Numbered from the stretch's first letter, positions 29,059 through 38,571 are shown. The stretch is 64,000 bases of DNA from Ralstonia pickettii (GCF_016466415.2 NZ_CP066771.1:1798001-1862000); one strand, 5' to 3'. Program-made: numbers and translations. Notes: generated by a model not told the origin, from the sequence alone.

Positions 29059-30411
29059 ATGGAAATGCTAGCTAACGATAAAGCGCCGCCCGATGGCGTG
29101 GGGAGCATCGAACCACCGACTGTGAGCAACCGGCAGGTGCTGGGGGCAGTCACGGCTTCATGCATGGGATGGGCACTCGATCTGTTCGACCTGTTCATCC
29201 TGCTGTTCGTAGCGCCGGTGATTGGCAAACTCTTCTTCCCGTCCGAGCATGCCATGCTGTCGCTGGCAGCGGTCTATGCATCGTTTGCGGTAACGTTACT
29301 GATGCGACCGCTAGGGTCGGCAATCTTCGGTTCCTATGCGGACCAGCGAGGGCGCAAGGGCGCAATGGTGGTGGCCGTAACCGGCGTCGGCATGTCGACG
29401 GCTGCCTTTGGGCTACTGCCGACGGTCGGCCAGGTCGGCCTTTTTGCTCCGGCACTGTTTATCTTGCTACGGCTGATACAGGGGGTCTTCGTTGGCGGCG
29501 TGGTGGCGTCGACGCACACCATTGGCACGGAGTCTGTCCCGCCTTCGTGGCGCGGCGCGGTGTCCGGGCTGGTGGGCGGTGGCGGTGCAGGCATCGGCGC
29601 ACTGCTGGCATCAATCACGTATATGACTGTCACCATGCTGTTTCCCGGCGACGCTTTTGAGACCTGGGGGTGGCGCTGCATGTTCTTTGCCGGCATCGTC
29701 AGCTCTGTGCTCGGGCTAGTCATTTTCAACTCGCTGGAAGAGTCTCCACTGTGGAAACAACTCCAGGCTACCAAGACACACGCGAAACTTGAGGCACATC
29801 CGATACGGACGCTCTTCTCACAGGAGTATCGCGGAATCCTGCTGGTCAACATACTGCTGACCATAGGCGGCGGCAGTGCTTACTATTTGACGTCCGGCTA
29901 TCTACCGACATTCCTGAAGGTCGTGATGAAAGTCCCGGCCGGAGAGTCCGCCGCATTGCTCATGGTCAGCAGTCTGGCCGTGATCGTTGCCTCGGTAGCG
30001 GCCGGCCACCTCAGCTCGCTGGTAGGGCGCAAGCGCTCGTTCCTGCTGATTGGCGCGACCGCACTGGTACTCCTGCCTCTGCTCTACCAATGGTTACCCG
30101 CCGCCTCGACCATGACGGCGAGGTTCGTTTATACCGCCTCGCTCAGCATGCTGGGATGCGCAGGATTTGCTCCGATCCTAATCTTCCTGAACGAGCGATT
30201 TCCCACAAGCATTCGTGCCTCTGGAACAGGACTCTCGTGGAATATCGGTTTCGCAATCGGCGGCATGATGCCGACACTGGCATCGCTGATCGCGCGAACA
30301 CCAGCAGATCTTCCGCATGTTCTTGGCGTCACCATCGGCGCAGTGACATTGCTGTATCTGGCCGGCGCACTCATCGTGCCAGAGACCACCGGTCGGCTTG
30401 GTGACAGCTAG
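29059..30411 (+). CDS. MFS transporter, probable furoate uptake
   Basis: Major facilitator of 450 residues with about twelve hydrophobic segments. The family loop motif GSYADQRGRKGAMVVAVTG lies between segments 2 and 3 and SSLVGRKRSFLLIGA is its counterpart in the second half; WALDLFDLFILLF at the first segment is typical of aromatic-acid:H+ and metabolite:H+ symporters. AGGAG is 7 bases before the ATG. It lies 114 bases after hmfE, so it is probably the last gene of the operon and matches HmfT1 in position. Substrate is inferred. Confidence 0.8.
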   Translation: MEMLANDKAPPDGVGSIEPPTVSNRQVLGAVTASCMGWALDLFDLFILLFVAPVIGKLFFPSEHAMLSLAAVYASFAVTLLMRPLGSAIFGSYADQRGRKGAMVVAVTGVGMSTAAFGLLPTVGQVGLFAPALFILLRLIQGVFVGGVVASTHTIGTESVPPSWRGAVSGLVGGGGAGIGALLASITYMTVTMLFPGDAFETWGWRCMFFAGIVSSVLGLVIFNSLEESPLWKQLQATKTHAKLEAHPIRTLFSQEYRGILLVNILLTIGGGSAYYLTSGYLPTFLKVVMKVPAGESAALLMVSSLAVIVASVAAGHLSSLVGRKRSFLLIGATALVLLPLLYQWLPAASTMTARFVYTASLSMLGCAGFAPILIFLNERFPTSIRASGTGLSWNIGFAIGGMMPTLASLIARTPADLPHVLGVTIGAVTLLYLAGALIVPETTGRLGDS

Positions 30412-30541
30412 CAGTAGTCTCGGCCGCATTCAGCATGCGGCATGGCTGTCAGCGGGTTTTTCTTCGCATCGCCAGCCAAATGGCGATCTCGATATAGAGC
30501 AATGCTCCGACCACTCAGCGCGAAGACTTTCAGCGCAGCGT

Positions 30542-31096
30542 TCAGGTCGGAGCGCAGCCTCCAAATAAGGAGGACATCGAGCACAGCGCCCTTCTTGCGA
30601 GGAGAGGCCTTATCGTTGTAACGGAGGAGCGAATCGACGAAGGCGTTGCGTTCGGCCTCGCTCCGTTTTTGGTGTCGTGCAACTGGACAATTCCGTCGGC
30701 AAGATGAACATCGGGCCACCGCAGGGAAAGCAGCTTGCCACGGCGCATTGCGGTTTCGATGACGAAGACGTCGAGCGGGCGGACGTGCTCATTGCGCCAG
30801 TCCCCTCCCACGAAGAACCCCTCGGCCACCCCGGTCCATTTCGGACTCAACTTACCGCGCCCAAGCTTCGGCATCGGCATCGGCATCGGCTTTGGTGTCA
30901 AAGGTTCGACTTTGGTTTGGGTAACCCGCTGGACGGATCTCGCCCCGTCAGTAGCGACCGTGCTTCCAGATTTCGGCCATTCCTGCTGCAGACGATTCTT
31001 GGTTCTCGTGACGTCTGGGTTGAGTTTCGACTCCGCCTGTTCTCCGCGACATGGCGAAGTTCGAGGAAATGGCGAAGCTCGAGGAATTCCGCACAA
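30542..31096 (-). pseudogene. decayed tyrosine-integrase remnant of the furoate island
   Basis: Only part of a phage integrase can be read: the minus-strand segment IETAMRRGKLLSLRWPDVHL then ADGIVQLHDTKNGARPNA matches the box I region with the catalytic Arg of tyrosine recombinases. The expected HxLRHT, and final Tyr motifs are missing; downstream sequence (30412-30541) shows no integrase in any frame, so the gene is truncated and frameshifted. It also holds a short (CGGCAT)n run at 30869-30890, read as Met-Pro repeats. It lies just inside the tRNA-like repeat at 31141, the place an integrase for this island should be. Confidence 0.7.
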
Positions 31097-31101
31097 AGAA
31101 A

Positions 31102-31130
31102 AAGGCCCTCGGCGATTGCCTGAGGGCCTT
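31102..31130 (-). terminator. strong hairpin terminator next to the tRNA-like repeat
   Basis: AAGGCCCTC (31102-31110) pairs perfectly with GAGGGCCTT (31122-31130). On the minus strand it is followed by TTTTTCTTT, a good intrinsic terminator. It lies 11 bases outside the tRNA-like repeat, as a terminator does downstream of the real tRNA-Val at 53132-53161. Confidence 0.7.
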
Positions 31131-31140
31131 GTTTCATGCG

Positions 31141-31168
31141 ATTTCTCGCCAGTTTGGTGGTGGTACAG
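31141..31168 (-). repeat. tRNA-Val 3'-end-like repeat: junction between the two islands
   Basis: On the minus strand it reads CTGTACCACCACCAAACTGG, matching the acceptor end of tRNA-Val (CTGTACCACCCACCA) with one base missing, and its flank matches 20729-20740 almost base for base. It contains no more of the tRNA. It separates the furoate island from the satellite-like element and would be the shared attachment site of both. Confidence 0.65.
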
Positions 31169-31230
31169 CTACCAAACAGTTTCCGAAAAACCACACCACT
31201 ACGCCATCTAGTCTTTACGGATTCGGAAAG

Positions 31231-31250
31231 TACCCCCAAAAATACCCCCA
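31231..31250. repeat. integrase arm-type repeat, left end of the satellite-like element
   Basis: TACCCCCAAAAATACCCCCA is identical over 20 bases to 53063-53082, in the same orientation, and both lie roughly 60-120 bases inside a tRNA-like junction. Each copy is a pair of TACCCCC half-sites. This is what remains when an attP with arm sites on both sides is split by integration. Similarity continues for about 14 more bases (CTGCCCTGCTACC here). Confidence 0.65.
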
Positions 31251-31361
31251 GACCTGCCCTGCTACCCCGCTTTTCTGCTGGCTTGGTACGGCCGCGCCAC
31301 CTCAGGAGAGGGTGCAAGTAATGCCGTAAAGTGCTGTAGCGTTCTCTAGCTCCTTTATGCA

Positions 31362-32078
31362 ATGTCGCTACGCTCTGCCAGCACGTTCTTCTCCAGCCTG
31401 ATTCCCTCCATCATTTCGGACCTGCGCCGCATTGCCAACCGCACCCGCGGGGAAACAACCGTTGAGGATCTGCAGACAGAAGCTTGGCTCGTTGCCGAGG
31501 AGTTGAGCCGGAACCGCGAGCCGCCTCCCGATGTCGGTGACAAAAGCTTCCACCAGCAAATACTCGGCCGCCTCTACAACCGCTTCGTGAAATTCGCCGA
31601 CAAGCGCCTGCGTGGTGCCGTGCGTATCGACGAACAGCACTCAGATGATGATGGTGCGATACGGGAAAACTCGATTGCAGCAACGCTGGCGGCCCAGGAT
31701 GACTCCGATCCGTCGAAGGCCATGGAGGCGCGGGAGAGCGAACACGAGCAAGAATTGGCGGTGCTTGGACACTTCGCCGAAGCCGTTGCATACCTGCGCA
31801 TCCTTGCTTCGATGAAAAACGATCGATGTGCCGTCGCCGCTCACCTAGCGATAGCAGTGAGCACTCTACACAGCAGGATGAAGCGTGCCGAGTGGGTGGT
31901 AAGACTTCAGCCCTCTCTATTCGACGGCATCACCGCTATCCCCAGCGACTTTATGCCTCCGCGCCATAGTGGGCGCCTACCGGCCGTGGCTACCACATCC
32001 GAGAAGCATCGACCGCCCGCCTTCCTCACTCAACTCAAGCTATTCGTCCGTGCCTACATCCCAATACGCCAGCTCTAG
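31362..32078 (+). CDS. hypothetical protein with sigma-factor-like features
   Basis: A 238-residue protein I cannot name. Residues about 30-75 (RGETTVEDLQTEAWLVAEEL and GRLYNRFVKFADKRLR) resemble sigma-70 region 2 helices, and RCAVAAHLAIAVSTLHSRMK near residue 160 looks like the region 4-type helix-turn-helix that follows. The similarity is weak. It is the first gene inside the element and lies 44 bases upstream of the giant NTPase on the same strand, so it may be its regulator or part of the same module. No good ribosome-binding site is visible at 31362, so the start is uncertain. Confidence 0.55.
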   Translation: MSLRSASTFFSSLIPSIISDLRRIANRTRGETTVEDLQTEAWLVAEELSRNREPPPDVGDKSFHQQILGRLYNRFVKFADKRLRGAVRIDEQHSDDDGAIRENSIAATLAAQDDSDPSKAMEARESEHEQELAVLGHFAEAVAYLRILASMKNDRCAVAAHLAIAVSTLHSRMKRAEWVVRLQPSLFDGITAIPSDFMPPRHSGRLPAVATTSEKHRPPAFLTQLKLFVRAYIPIRQL

Positions 32079-32122
32079 TAGCGCCTCTTCGACAACAATT
32101 CCCCGCAAGCGATGGACAACAA

Positions 32123-35100
32123 ATGACAACAATTCCGCTGAATCGCAGGTTCTACGAGTGGCGCGATAGCGCTGCGGAGATTGCTGATTCCCGACGACTT
32201 CTTGGTCTATCGGGCGGGACTCTCGGCTGGAGCGACTTGCTTACACGTCGGCGTGTTGTCATCTTGGCTGAGGCCGGAAGCGGAAAAACTGAAGAACTGT
32301 CTGAGCAGACACGGCAACTGAAGGCTGCTGGCAAATTTGCGTTCTACATGACGGTGCAGGATGTTGGGCGTGGAGGACTAGAAAAAGCCATTCGTGTGCC
32401 TGACCGCGGACGCTTGCAGGCATGGCGCGAGAGTAATCAGGCCGGCTGGTTTTTTGTCGACTCCATCGACGAAGCAAAGCTCGACCACATCAACCTAGAT
32501 TGGGCCTTACGCAATTTGGCAGAGGGTATCGCCGAAGCAGAGGGGCGCGCGCATGTAGTGCTGTCCGGCCGCTACACCGATTGGGAATTCGCGCGGGACG
32601 CTCGTCGGTTGCAGGATGAGTTACCGTTACCACCGGATGATTTGGCTGAACCGCTGCCAACCCTCAGAACACTAGTCCGCCGTGTACTCCGTCATGAGGA
32701 ACGTCCTAAGCCGAAGGCTCCGGAAACACCACTGATCGTTGTGATGGCGCCGCTTGATACCGTCCAGGTGCGCACCTACGCGCAAGCCAAGAACACTCCC
32801 AATGTCGAGGCACTCTTGGCCGCTATCGAAACAGGAGATTTGCACGAATTTGCGCGCAGGCCACTCGACTTGGAGTGGATCGTACGCTATTGGCACACTC
32901 AAGGCCGACTCGGAAATTTTTCCACGATGATCGCGGAAAGCCTGCGTGAACGGTTACAAGAGCAGGACCCGGACCGCAGCCGCCGCGATGGTCTCAATAC
33001 AGAGCGCGCCATGCATGGCTTGGAGCGCATTGGAGCAACGTTAGTGTTTGGTCGGAAGACGACCATCGCGATACCAGACAAAGACGCCCGCTCTCAAGAC
33101 GATCCAGCGGCGATCACGATTGATAAGGTACTGCCGGACTGGTCAAGCGAAGAACGCCTACAACTGCTCAGTCGGCCGGCTTTTGATCCTGCGACTTTCG
33201 GACTCGCTAGGTTGCATAGCGACAACGAGGGCGTTGTTCGCGCCTATCTGACAGCACAATGGCTGCTGCGCCTCCGCCAAGCCAATCTTCCTCTGCGCCG
33301 GCTACACAGCCTGCTGTTCGCACGCAACTACGAAATCGACCTCATCCGGCCATCCATGTTGGAGACTGCGGCCTGGCTCAGCCTTTGGGACGAAAGCGTT
33401 GCAGCCGAGGTAGTACGACGTGCTCCGTTCCTGCTCTTTACCGCTGGTGATCCCGCGTGCCTTCCTTTGAAAACGCGCGAAACGGTACTTCGTGCGCTTG
33501 TAGCGCAGATGCTCCAGGGAGAGGAAATACCCATGCTCGATTTGAGCAGCGTAACCCGCTTCGCACAGCCCGACATCGCGGCTGCCCTGCGGGCGATTTG
33601 GGAGTCTAGCCAACAGCACAAGGAGGTACGAACCTTCGTGCTGCGCCTCATTTGGTTAGGCTCAATCAAAGACTGCGCCGACTTAGCTGCCGATGCGGCG
33701 TTGCAGCCAATTCAAGACAATCGCACCTCGCTTATGGCAGGGCGCGCACTGCTTGCAGCAGGTGATGATGTTTTGCGGCAAACATACGCGACTCACATCA
33801 AACGAGACTGCACATCCTTACCGTCGTCAGTCGTCTGGGAAGGTGTTGAAGGACTGTTTCCACAGTACATCGGCGTCGACGATCTGGCAGAGATGCTCAC
33901 TGTTGTGCATCAGCGCGATGAGATGAGCTATGGACTCAGTTCATGGGCCATTGAAAAGCTCGTCGAGAATCTGTCAAGTCCTGACGATCTAACACGGCTG
34001 ATCGGCCTCCTCCTGCAGCAGTTGCGTATGGGATCAGAGGATGCGGAGGGTGGGGAGACAGAAAAGAAAATCGCCGTCGCAGAGTTGCTTGCATCAGCGG
34101 CAGAACGAATCCTTGAGCTGTTGCCGCCCGATAGTGCCCCTGCAGCGGCAATTGACGCGGTTCTGTACCTCGGCGACCGGCGCAACCATCTTGGGCTTCG
34201 TGGAACAGGTGAGATTAAAGGCGCCGTCGAAGGATTGCACCAAACGCCTGAGCGGCGGCGGGCTACATTCTGGCGCGCGGCCGACTATTTTGGATCGAGC
34301 GAGGACCTTCATGGTCGGGGATTGGTAGACCCTCTGCAGATGCAGTTCCTCGGGTGGTCACCAGGACTCGGCCTGGGCGACATCGATTGGCTGCTCATTG
34401 ACGGCCCAGCGCGCAGTGTGCCGAACGAGCGACGCTTGGCGATCAACGCTGTGCTGAGACTGTGGGATCAGGCCGCACGCCCTGAAGAACTCCGGGCGCG
34501 TATCGCATCCGTCGCCGCATCGACCCCCGAGACGAACGAGGCCTACGAGCAATGGATGCAACCACCAACCAAATCGCCAGACTTGCTCCGTAGCGAGGCA
34601 GAGCTTGCTGAGGCCACACGCGAGAACGAGAGGCAGCGGGCCGAACAAGAACAATCGTGGGTCGATTTCGTTGAAAACCTGCGCGACGATCCCGATCAAC
34701 TGCTCCGCCCCAAGTTAACGCCGGCAACCAGCGTTGACAGCCGGCTGTACTACCTATGGCAACTCCTACAGGCAGCGACCCGAAGCGATTCCCACTATGC
34801 GATCAACAACGTCGCACCAATTATCGAGATCGCTGGAGCATCCGTTGCCGCACGGTTTATCGATGGACTCTCCGCCATGTGGCGCACATGGACGCCGACG
34901 CTGCGTAGCGCACGGCCGCCAATGGAGCGCAACCAGATCAACATGTTGGATTGCATGGGCATTGCCGCAGTATCCATTGATGCAGCCACGCACCCGGACT
35001 GGACTTCTCGTCTAACAGCCGTACAAGCCGTTAGAGCAGCCGAGTATGCAACCCTCGAACTCAACGGCCTACCCAAATGGATCACAAGCTTGGCTGAGAC

Positions 35101-36493
35101 ATGGCCAATCGCTGTCCAGGACGTACTAACTGGGCAAGCGATCGCTGACTTAGATAACCCCGAGCCTGGGATTTACTATCAGTCTCTTGACTCCATCGAA
35201 CGTGCCGATGATGTCGTGGCCCGCGTGATGGCCGAGACGCTATGGCGCGAGCTCAGGGCTAGAGAAAATATGAATCCGCGTGCTCTGCAGCCTATCCTGT
35301 CTGTGCTGCGACGTGGTTTGCCCGCAGCGCGACAGCAAGAACTATATGACCTGGCGCTCGTCAGATTCTCCGCCACAGCAGAACCGCGGACTGCCGCTTT
35401 GTATATCGGCGTGGCCTATGCGATTGATGCAAAGGGAGCCACCGATGCCCTGGTGGTCAAACTCGACCAAATCGGTGATGCCGAGAAAACGGCATTGGTT
35501 GAACGGGTTCTGCCACAAATTTTTGGTTCGCGTATCTCCCTGACCATGCGGGAGCACGTAGAGCTTGATCTGCCAACTCTGGAGCGCCTTGTTGTCCTAG
35601 CCTATCGGACGGTGCGGGTCGAAGATGATCACGATCGCATGAACCAAGGAGCCTATTCGCCGGACGAACGAGACGATGCACAGGATGCGCGTTCCGCTGC
35701 GTTTGGCCTGCTCGCCAAGAGGCCGGGACGCGCAACCGTCGATGCGCTGCTGCGATTGATCGAAGTACCCGGTTTCCCCATCTCGGCAGCGCGGTTGCGC
35801 GCGTTGGCACTACAACGCGCCAGCGAGGATGCAGAAGCAAGCCCGTGGGATTCGGCGGAGGCCCAACATTTTGAAGCGCAGTTCGAGCGCCCCCCTGTAT
35901 CGGGTCGTGACTTGCAGCTCGTAGCATTGAATCGGCTTGAAGACTTGCAACATGACCTGGTGCACGGCGACTTCCAGCAAGGAACGACTCTAAGCTCGCT
36001 ACCGGACGAACCAGCAGTCCAAGCATGGTTAGCCGACCGACTACGTCTCGCGCAGGGAATCTCATACTCGATCGAGCGCGAGCCCGAGACCGTCCAGAGA
36101 AAAAAACCCGACCTGGTCTTTACTGCAAGAGCGGGCAACGCGAAGGTCCCCGCAGAAATTAAGGTTGCAGGCAGTTGGACGGTTGCGCAGTTGGAAAATG
36201 CACTGGAAAACCAGCTCTGCGGGCAGTATCTGCGAGCCCAAGATTGCCGTGAAGGCATCTTCGTGCTCGTACAGCAGGTGCAGCGCACAAGGGGCTGGGA
36301 GTTGGCAGACGGAACCCTCATCACGTTTGAACGTCTCGTGCAGCGTCTCCAAGACCTCGCAGCACACATTCGGCAGCGTGAATCACCCGCAGGCCCTCAG
36401 CCAGAGATCGCCGTTATTGACGTCGCGAGCTGTTCCAGCACCTCATTAGGAGTCCAGCGCGCAAATGGAAAGCGCCGTGGAGCACGGAAATGA
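32123..36493 (+). CDS. giant P-loop NTPase with C-terminal nuclease-like domain, candidate defence effector
   Basis: A 1456-residue protein. Near the N-terminus a Walker A-like VVILAEAGSGKTEELSEQ (about 46-62) and a Walker B-like GWFFVDSIDEAKLD (about 108-121) define a NACHT/STAND-type NTPase. The middle 900 residues are leucine- and alanine-rich helices resembling HEAT-type repeats, without membrane segments. Near residues 1325-1345, KKPDLVFTARAGNAKVPAEI then K forms a PD-(D/E)xK-type nuclease motif (PD...ExK). NTPase plus sensor repeats plus nuclease is the layout of several anti-phage systems, but I cannot tie it to a named one. The next gene encodes an AlbA_2 protein 54 bases downstream. 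Function is inferred. Confidence 0.6.
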   Translation: MTTIPLNRRFYEWRDSAAEIADSRRLLGLSGGTLGWSDLLTRRRVVILAEAGSGKTEELSEQTRQLKAAGKFAFYMTVQDVGRGGLEKAIRVPDRGRLQAWRESNQAGWFFVDSIDEAKLDHINLDWALRNLAEGIAEAEGRAHVVLSGRYTDWEFARDARRLQDELPLPPDDLAEPLPTLRTLVRRVLRHEERPKPKAPETPLIVVMAPLDTVQVRTYAQAKNTPNVEALLAAIETGDLHEFARRPLDLEWIVRYWHTQGRLGNFSTMIAESLRERLQEQDPDRSRRDGLNTERAMHGLERIGATLVFGRKTTIAIPDKDARSQDDPAAITIDKVLPDWSSEERLQLLSRPAFDPATFGLARLHSDNEGVVRAYLTAQWLLRLRQANLPLRRLHSLLFARNYEIDLIRPSMLETAAWLSLWDESVAAEVVRRAPFLLFTAGDPACLPLKTRETVLRALVAQMLQGEEIPMLDLSSVTRFAQPDIAAALRAIWESSQQHKEVRTFVLRLIWLGSIKDCADLAADAALQPIQDNRTSLMAGRALLAAGDDVLRQTYATHIKRDCTSLPSSVVWEGVEGLFPQYIGVDDLAEMLTVVHQRDEMSYGLSSWAIEKLVENLSSPDDLTRLIGLLLQQLRMGSEDAEGGETEKKIAVAELLASAAERILELLPPDSAPAAAIDAVLYLGDRRNHLGLRGTGEIKGAVEGLHQTPERRRATFWRAADYFGSSEDLHGRGLVDPLQMQFLGWSPGLGLGDIDWLLIDGPARSVPNERRLAINAVLRLWDQAARPEELRARIASVAASTPETNEAYEQWMQPPTKSPDLLRSEAELAEATRENERQRAEQEQSWVDFVENLRDDPDQLLRPKLTPATSVDSRLYYLWQLLQAATRSDSHYAINNVAPIIEIAGASVAARFIDGLSAMWRTWTPTLRSARPPMERNQINMLDCMGIAAVSIDAATHPDWTSRLTAVQAVRAAEYATLELNGLPKWITSLAETWPIAVQDVLTGQAIADLDNPEPGIYYQSLDSIERADDVVARVMAETLWRELRARENMNPRALQPILSVLRRGLPAARQQELYDLALVRFSATAEPRTAALYIGVAYAIDAKGATDALVVKLDQIGDAEKTALVERVLPQIFGSRISLTMREHVELDLPTLERLVVLAYRTVRVEDDHDRMNQGAYSPDERDDAQDARSAAFGLLAKRPGRATVDALLRLIEVPGFPISAARLRALALQRASEDAEASPWDSAEAQHFEAQFERPPVSGRDLQLVALNRLEDLQHDLVHGDFQQGTTLSSLPDEPAVQAWLADRLRLAQGISYSIEREPETVQRKKPDLVFTARAGNAKVPAEIKVAGSWTVAQLENALENQLCGQYLRAQDCREGIFVLVQQVQRTRGWELADGTLITFERLVQRLQDLAAHIRQRESPAGPQPEIAVIDVASCSSTSLGVQRANGKRRGARK

Positions 36494-36547
36494 TGGGCTC
36501 TCTCGCAGAGCGGAGCCTATCACTCACTACATTGGGAGGTACCGCGC

Positions 36548-37687
36548 ATGTTATACAAGGCAGATATTCGAGAGGTAACGATCAAGGACTTGGAGGCATT
36601 GAAGGACAACCAGATACCGGAGTCACACACCCTCGATTACAAGCGCGAATTCCCGACGGACAGGGACGGCCGCCTCAGCCTTGCTGCCGACGTTGTCGCA
36701 TTTGCCAACACGCGAGGAGGCGACCTCATTATCGGCGTCGACGAGAGTGAAGGCTGCATTCGAAACTTCGTACCCATCTCTCTCAACGACCGCGATGCCG
36801 CCCTTCTCGGTTTGCAATCTGCGCTGACCGATCTAGTCGAACCTAAGATTCCCGGGATCCATTTGGCCGCAATTTCTATGGGCTCGGGTTTCATAGTAGT
36901 CGTCCGCACTCCGGCGAGCTTCCAGGCGCCACATCGGGTCAGGAAAAGCAGCATCTTCTATGCGAGAACCTCGACCGGCATTGATCCAATGGACATCACG
37001 ACACTTCGCAGCGCATTTCTTCAAAACTCAACTGCTATTGAAAAGGCGAAAGCGTTTCGTGCGAAGCGGATCGAGGAAATGCACTTGCGACCGCTTCCTG
37101 TACCACTTCCCAAACGCGCCCTTGGTGTTCTCCACGTTCTACCAATGGCATCGATCTTTGGAACTACTTCCTTCGAGATCGAAGCTCTCCATTCAATCGC
37201 GCAAAGCGTCCGACCACCGCTGGCTCATGGATACGGACAAAGGGTGAACCTAGATGGAGTCATGAGCTACTGTGGGGTGGATGAACTGGTGTCTTACACA
37301 CAAGTATTCAGAGACGGCTCACTTGAAAGCATCATGCCTGTGCAATCGGATAGAGATGACATCGCATGGGTTGGCGAATTCGAAAATGCCTTGCGGCAAG
37401 GGCACCACGTTCATCTAACGACCGCGCTGCAAAACCTCGGCTTGGATGGTCCGACATTTTTGATGCTGTCGTTCGTGAACATCGGCGGCAAGCCCCTGGA
37501 ACCCCCAAATAGCACGATAGCGGCGATCACCGGCGGTACTGCCACGGTTCCCGGCTACTACAAGGATCTGCTTCTACCGGAAATGCTCATCGAATCGTTC
37601 GTCTCGTCTTCTCCTGAGATTTATGGGCCGCTATTCGATCTCGTGTGGAACGCCGCTGGACGCAAGAGCCGGCCTAAAAGACCATAG
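36548..37687 (+). CDS. AlbA_2 (Schlafen-type) domain protein
   Basis: A 379-residue protein. The N-terminal AlbA_2 domain is clear: ESHTLDYKREFPTDRDGRLS then LAADVVAFANTRGGDLIIGV, and SSIFYARTSTGIDPMD near residue 140 as its closing motif. The C-terminal 200 residues are not recognised; the C-terminal HTH/ATPase often fused to AlbA_2 is absent. Such domains are linked to nucleic-acid binding or cleavage and recur in phage-defence loci. GGAGG lies 9 bases before the ATG. It follows the giant NTPase closely, so the two probably work together. A 27-base gap separates it from the convergent terminase-like gene. Confidence 0.7.
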   Translation: MLYKADIREVTIKDLEALKDNQIPESHTLDYKREFPTDRDGRLSLAADVVAFANTRGGDLIIGVDESEGCIRNFVPISLNDRDAALLGLQSALTDLVEPKIPGIHLAAISMGSGFIVVVRTPASFQAPHRVRKSSIFYARTSTGIDPMDITTLRSAFLQNSTAIEKAKAFRAKRIEEMHLRPLPVPLPKRALGVLHVLPMASIFGTTSFEIEALHSIAQSVRPPLAHGYGQRVNLDGVMSYCGVDELVSYTQVFRDGSLESIMPVQSDRDDIAWVGEFENALRQGHHVHLTTALQNLGLDGPTFLMLSFVNIGGKPLEPPNSTIAAITGGTATVPGYYKDLLLPEMLIESFVSSSPEIYGPLFDLVWNAAGRKSRPKRP

Positions 37688-37713
37688 GCACCCCACTCCA
37701 CTGGAGCGGTCGA

Positions 37714-38424
37714 TCAACCCTCTCGCTCGTTGAAATTTGCCTCCGGCTCACCAAGCTGGGCGATTTGCTTGTGGACGTGCTCGGTCAGGGCCTCTGTCAA
37801 CCGGTCGGCCTCGACGCCAAGTTCGGCTGCCAACAGCGGCGCCACCCTGGTCGGCCAGTTGAGCCACGCGTCACGCTGTGCCCTGAACTCTTCAAACAGG
37901 ATGTCGCTGGCGAGGTCCAGCTCGATGAGCGCCCCACACTTCCGCTCAAAATCGAGCCGATTGAGCAAAGCGAGATAGACCTCCTTAATACGGCGTGCCT
38001 CGTCGAACGACATCTCCAGATCGATCTCGCCAACCAGCCGGCTGGCAGCCTCGTCAACAGACTCGCCCGGCTTGATCTCGATCCCTGTAGTGCTGACCGG
38101 CTGCCTTAAACGCCCCGCCGACTGATCGCTCTTCCGCCCTTGGGCATGTGGTGCGTCGGCGCTGAGGGCCGGGGGCGTGGTTGACAGTTTGCGCCCGCCT
38201 TTGTCAACTTCCCCCGCTTTTGTCAACCGCATGTCAACCGCGTCAACAGCCTGGCGCCGCAACGGCGAGCCACCTTCGTGGTACTTCTGCATATGCTCGT
38301 CCGTCGCCTCAACGTCGACCAGATTTCCTTGCAGGACAAGCCGTCCAGCGAGTTTCCACTTCATAACCGCTTGGCGTGAAACGCCGCACATGCGGGCGAA
38401 CTCGGACTGCGACACGCAAGTCAT
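37714..38424 (-). CDS. phage terminase small subunit-like DNA-binding protein
   Basis: A 236-residue protein with an N-terminal helix-turn-helix (SQSEFARMCGVSRQAVMKWK then LAGRLV), a disordered Lys/Ser/Pro middle, and a helical C-terminal part (EARRIKEVYLALLNRLDFER then LDLASDILFEEFRAQRDAWL). This layout resembles Nu1/small-terminase proteins of lambda-like phages that bind the packaging site. AGGAG is well placed before the ATG. No large terminase is present, so it is a remnant or a satellite-type packaging redirection factor. Confidence 0.6.
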   Translation of the reverse strand: MTCVSQSEFARMCGVSRQAVMKWKLAGRLVLQGNLVDVEATDEHMQKYHEGGSPLRRQAVDAVDMRLTKAGEVDKGGRKLSTTPPALSADAPHAQGRKSDQSAGRLRQPVSTTGIEIKPGESVDEAASRLVGEIDLEMSFDEARRIKEVYLALLNRLDFERKCGALIELDLASDILFEEFRAQRDAWLNWPTRVAPLLAAELGVEADRLTEALTEHVHKQIAQLGEPEANFNEREG

Positions 38425-38571
38425 AGATTTCTCCTATCGTGAAAATCCGCGTACTTTGTCAACCAAGTTTCAAGGCTCACAGCTGGAGGGAAATCGGGGT
38501 GCGCAATTGCCCTCACTGCATTCGGGAGGGGGAAGGACCCGCGACGTGCCAATGGCATCACCCATTTGCCG

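Noticed and set aside
30869-30890. Short GGCATC tandem repeat, considered as CRISPR or regulatory repeat
   Set aside because: Fewer than four 6-base units with no spacers; simple-sequence slippage in a decayed integrase.
32123-36493. Calling the giant NTPase an Avs or other named STAND protein
   Set aside because: The nuclease is C-terminal rather than N-terminal as in most Avs effectors and no partner of a named system is beside it, so only the general class is supported.
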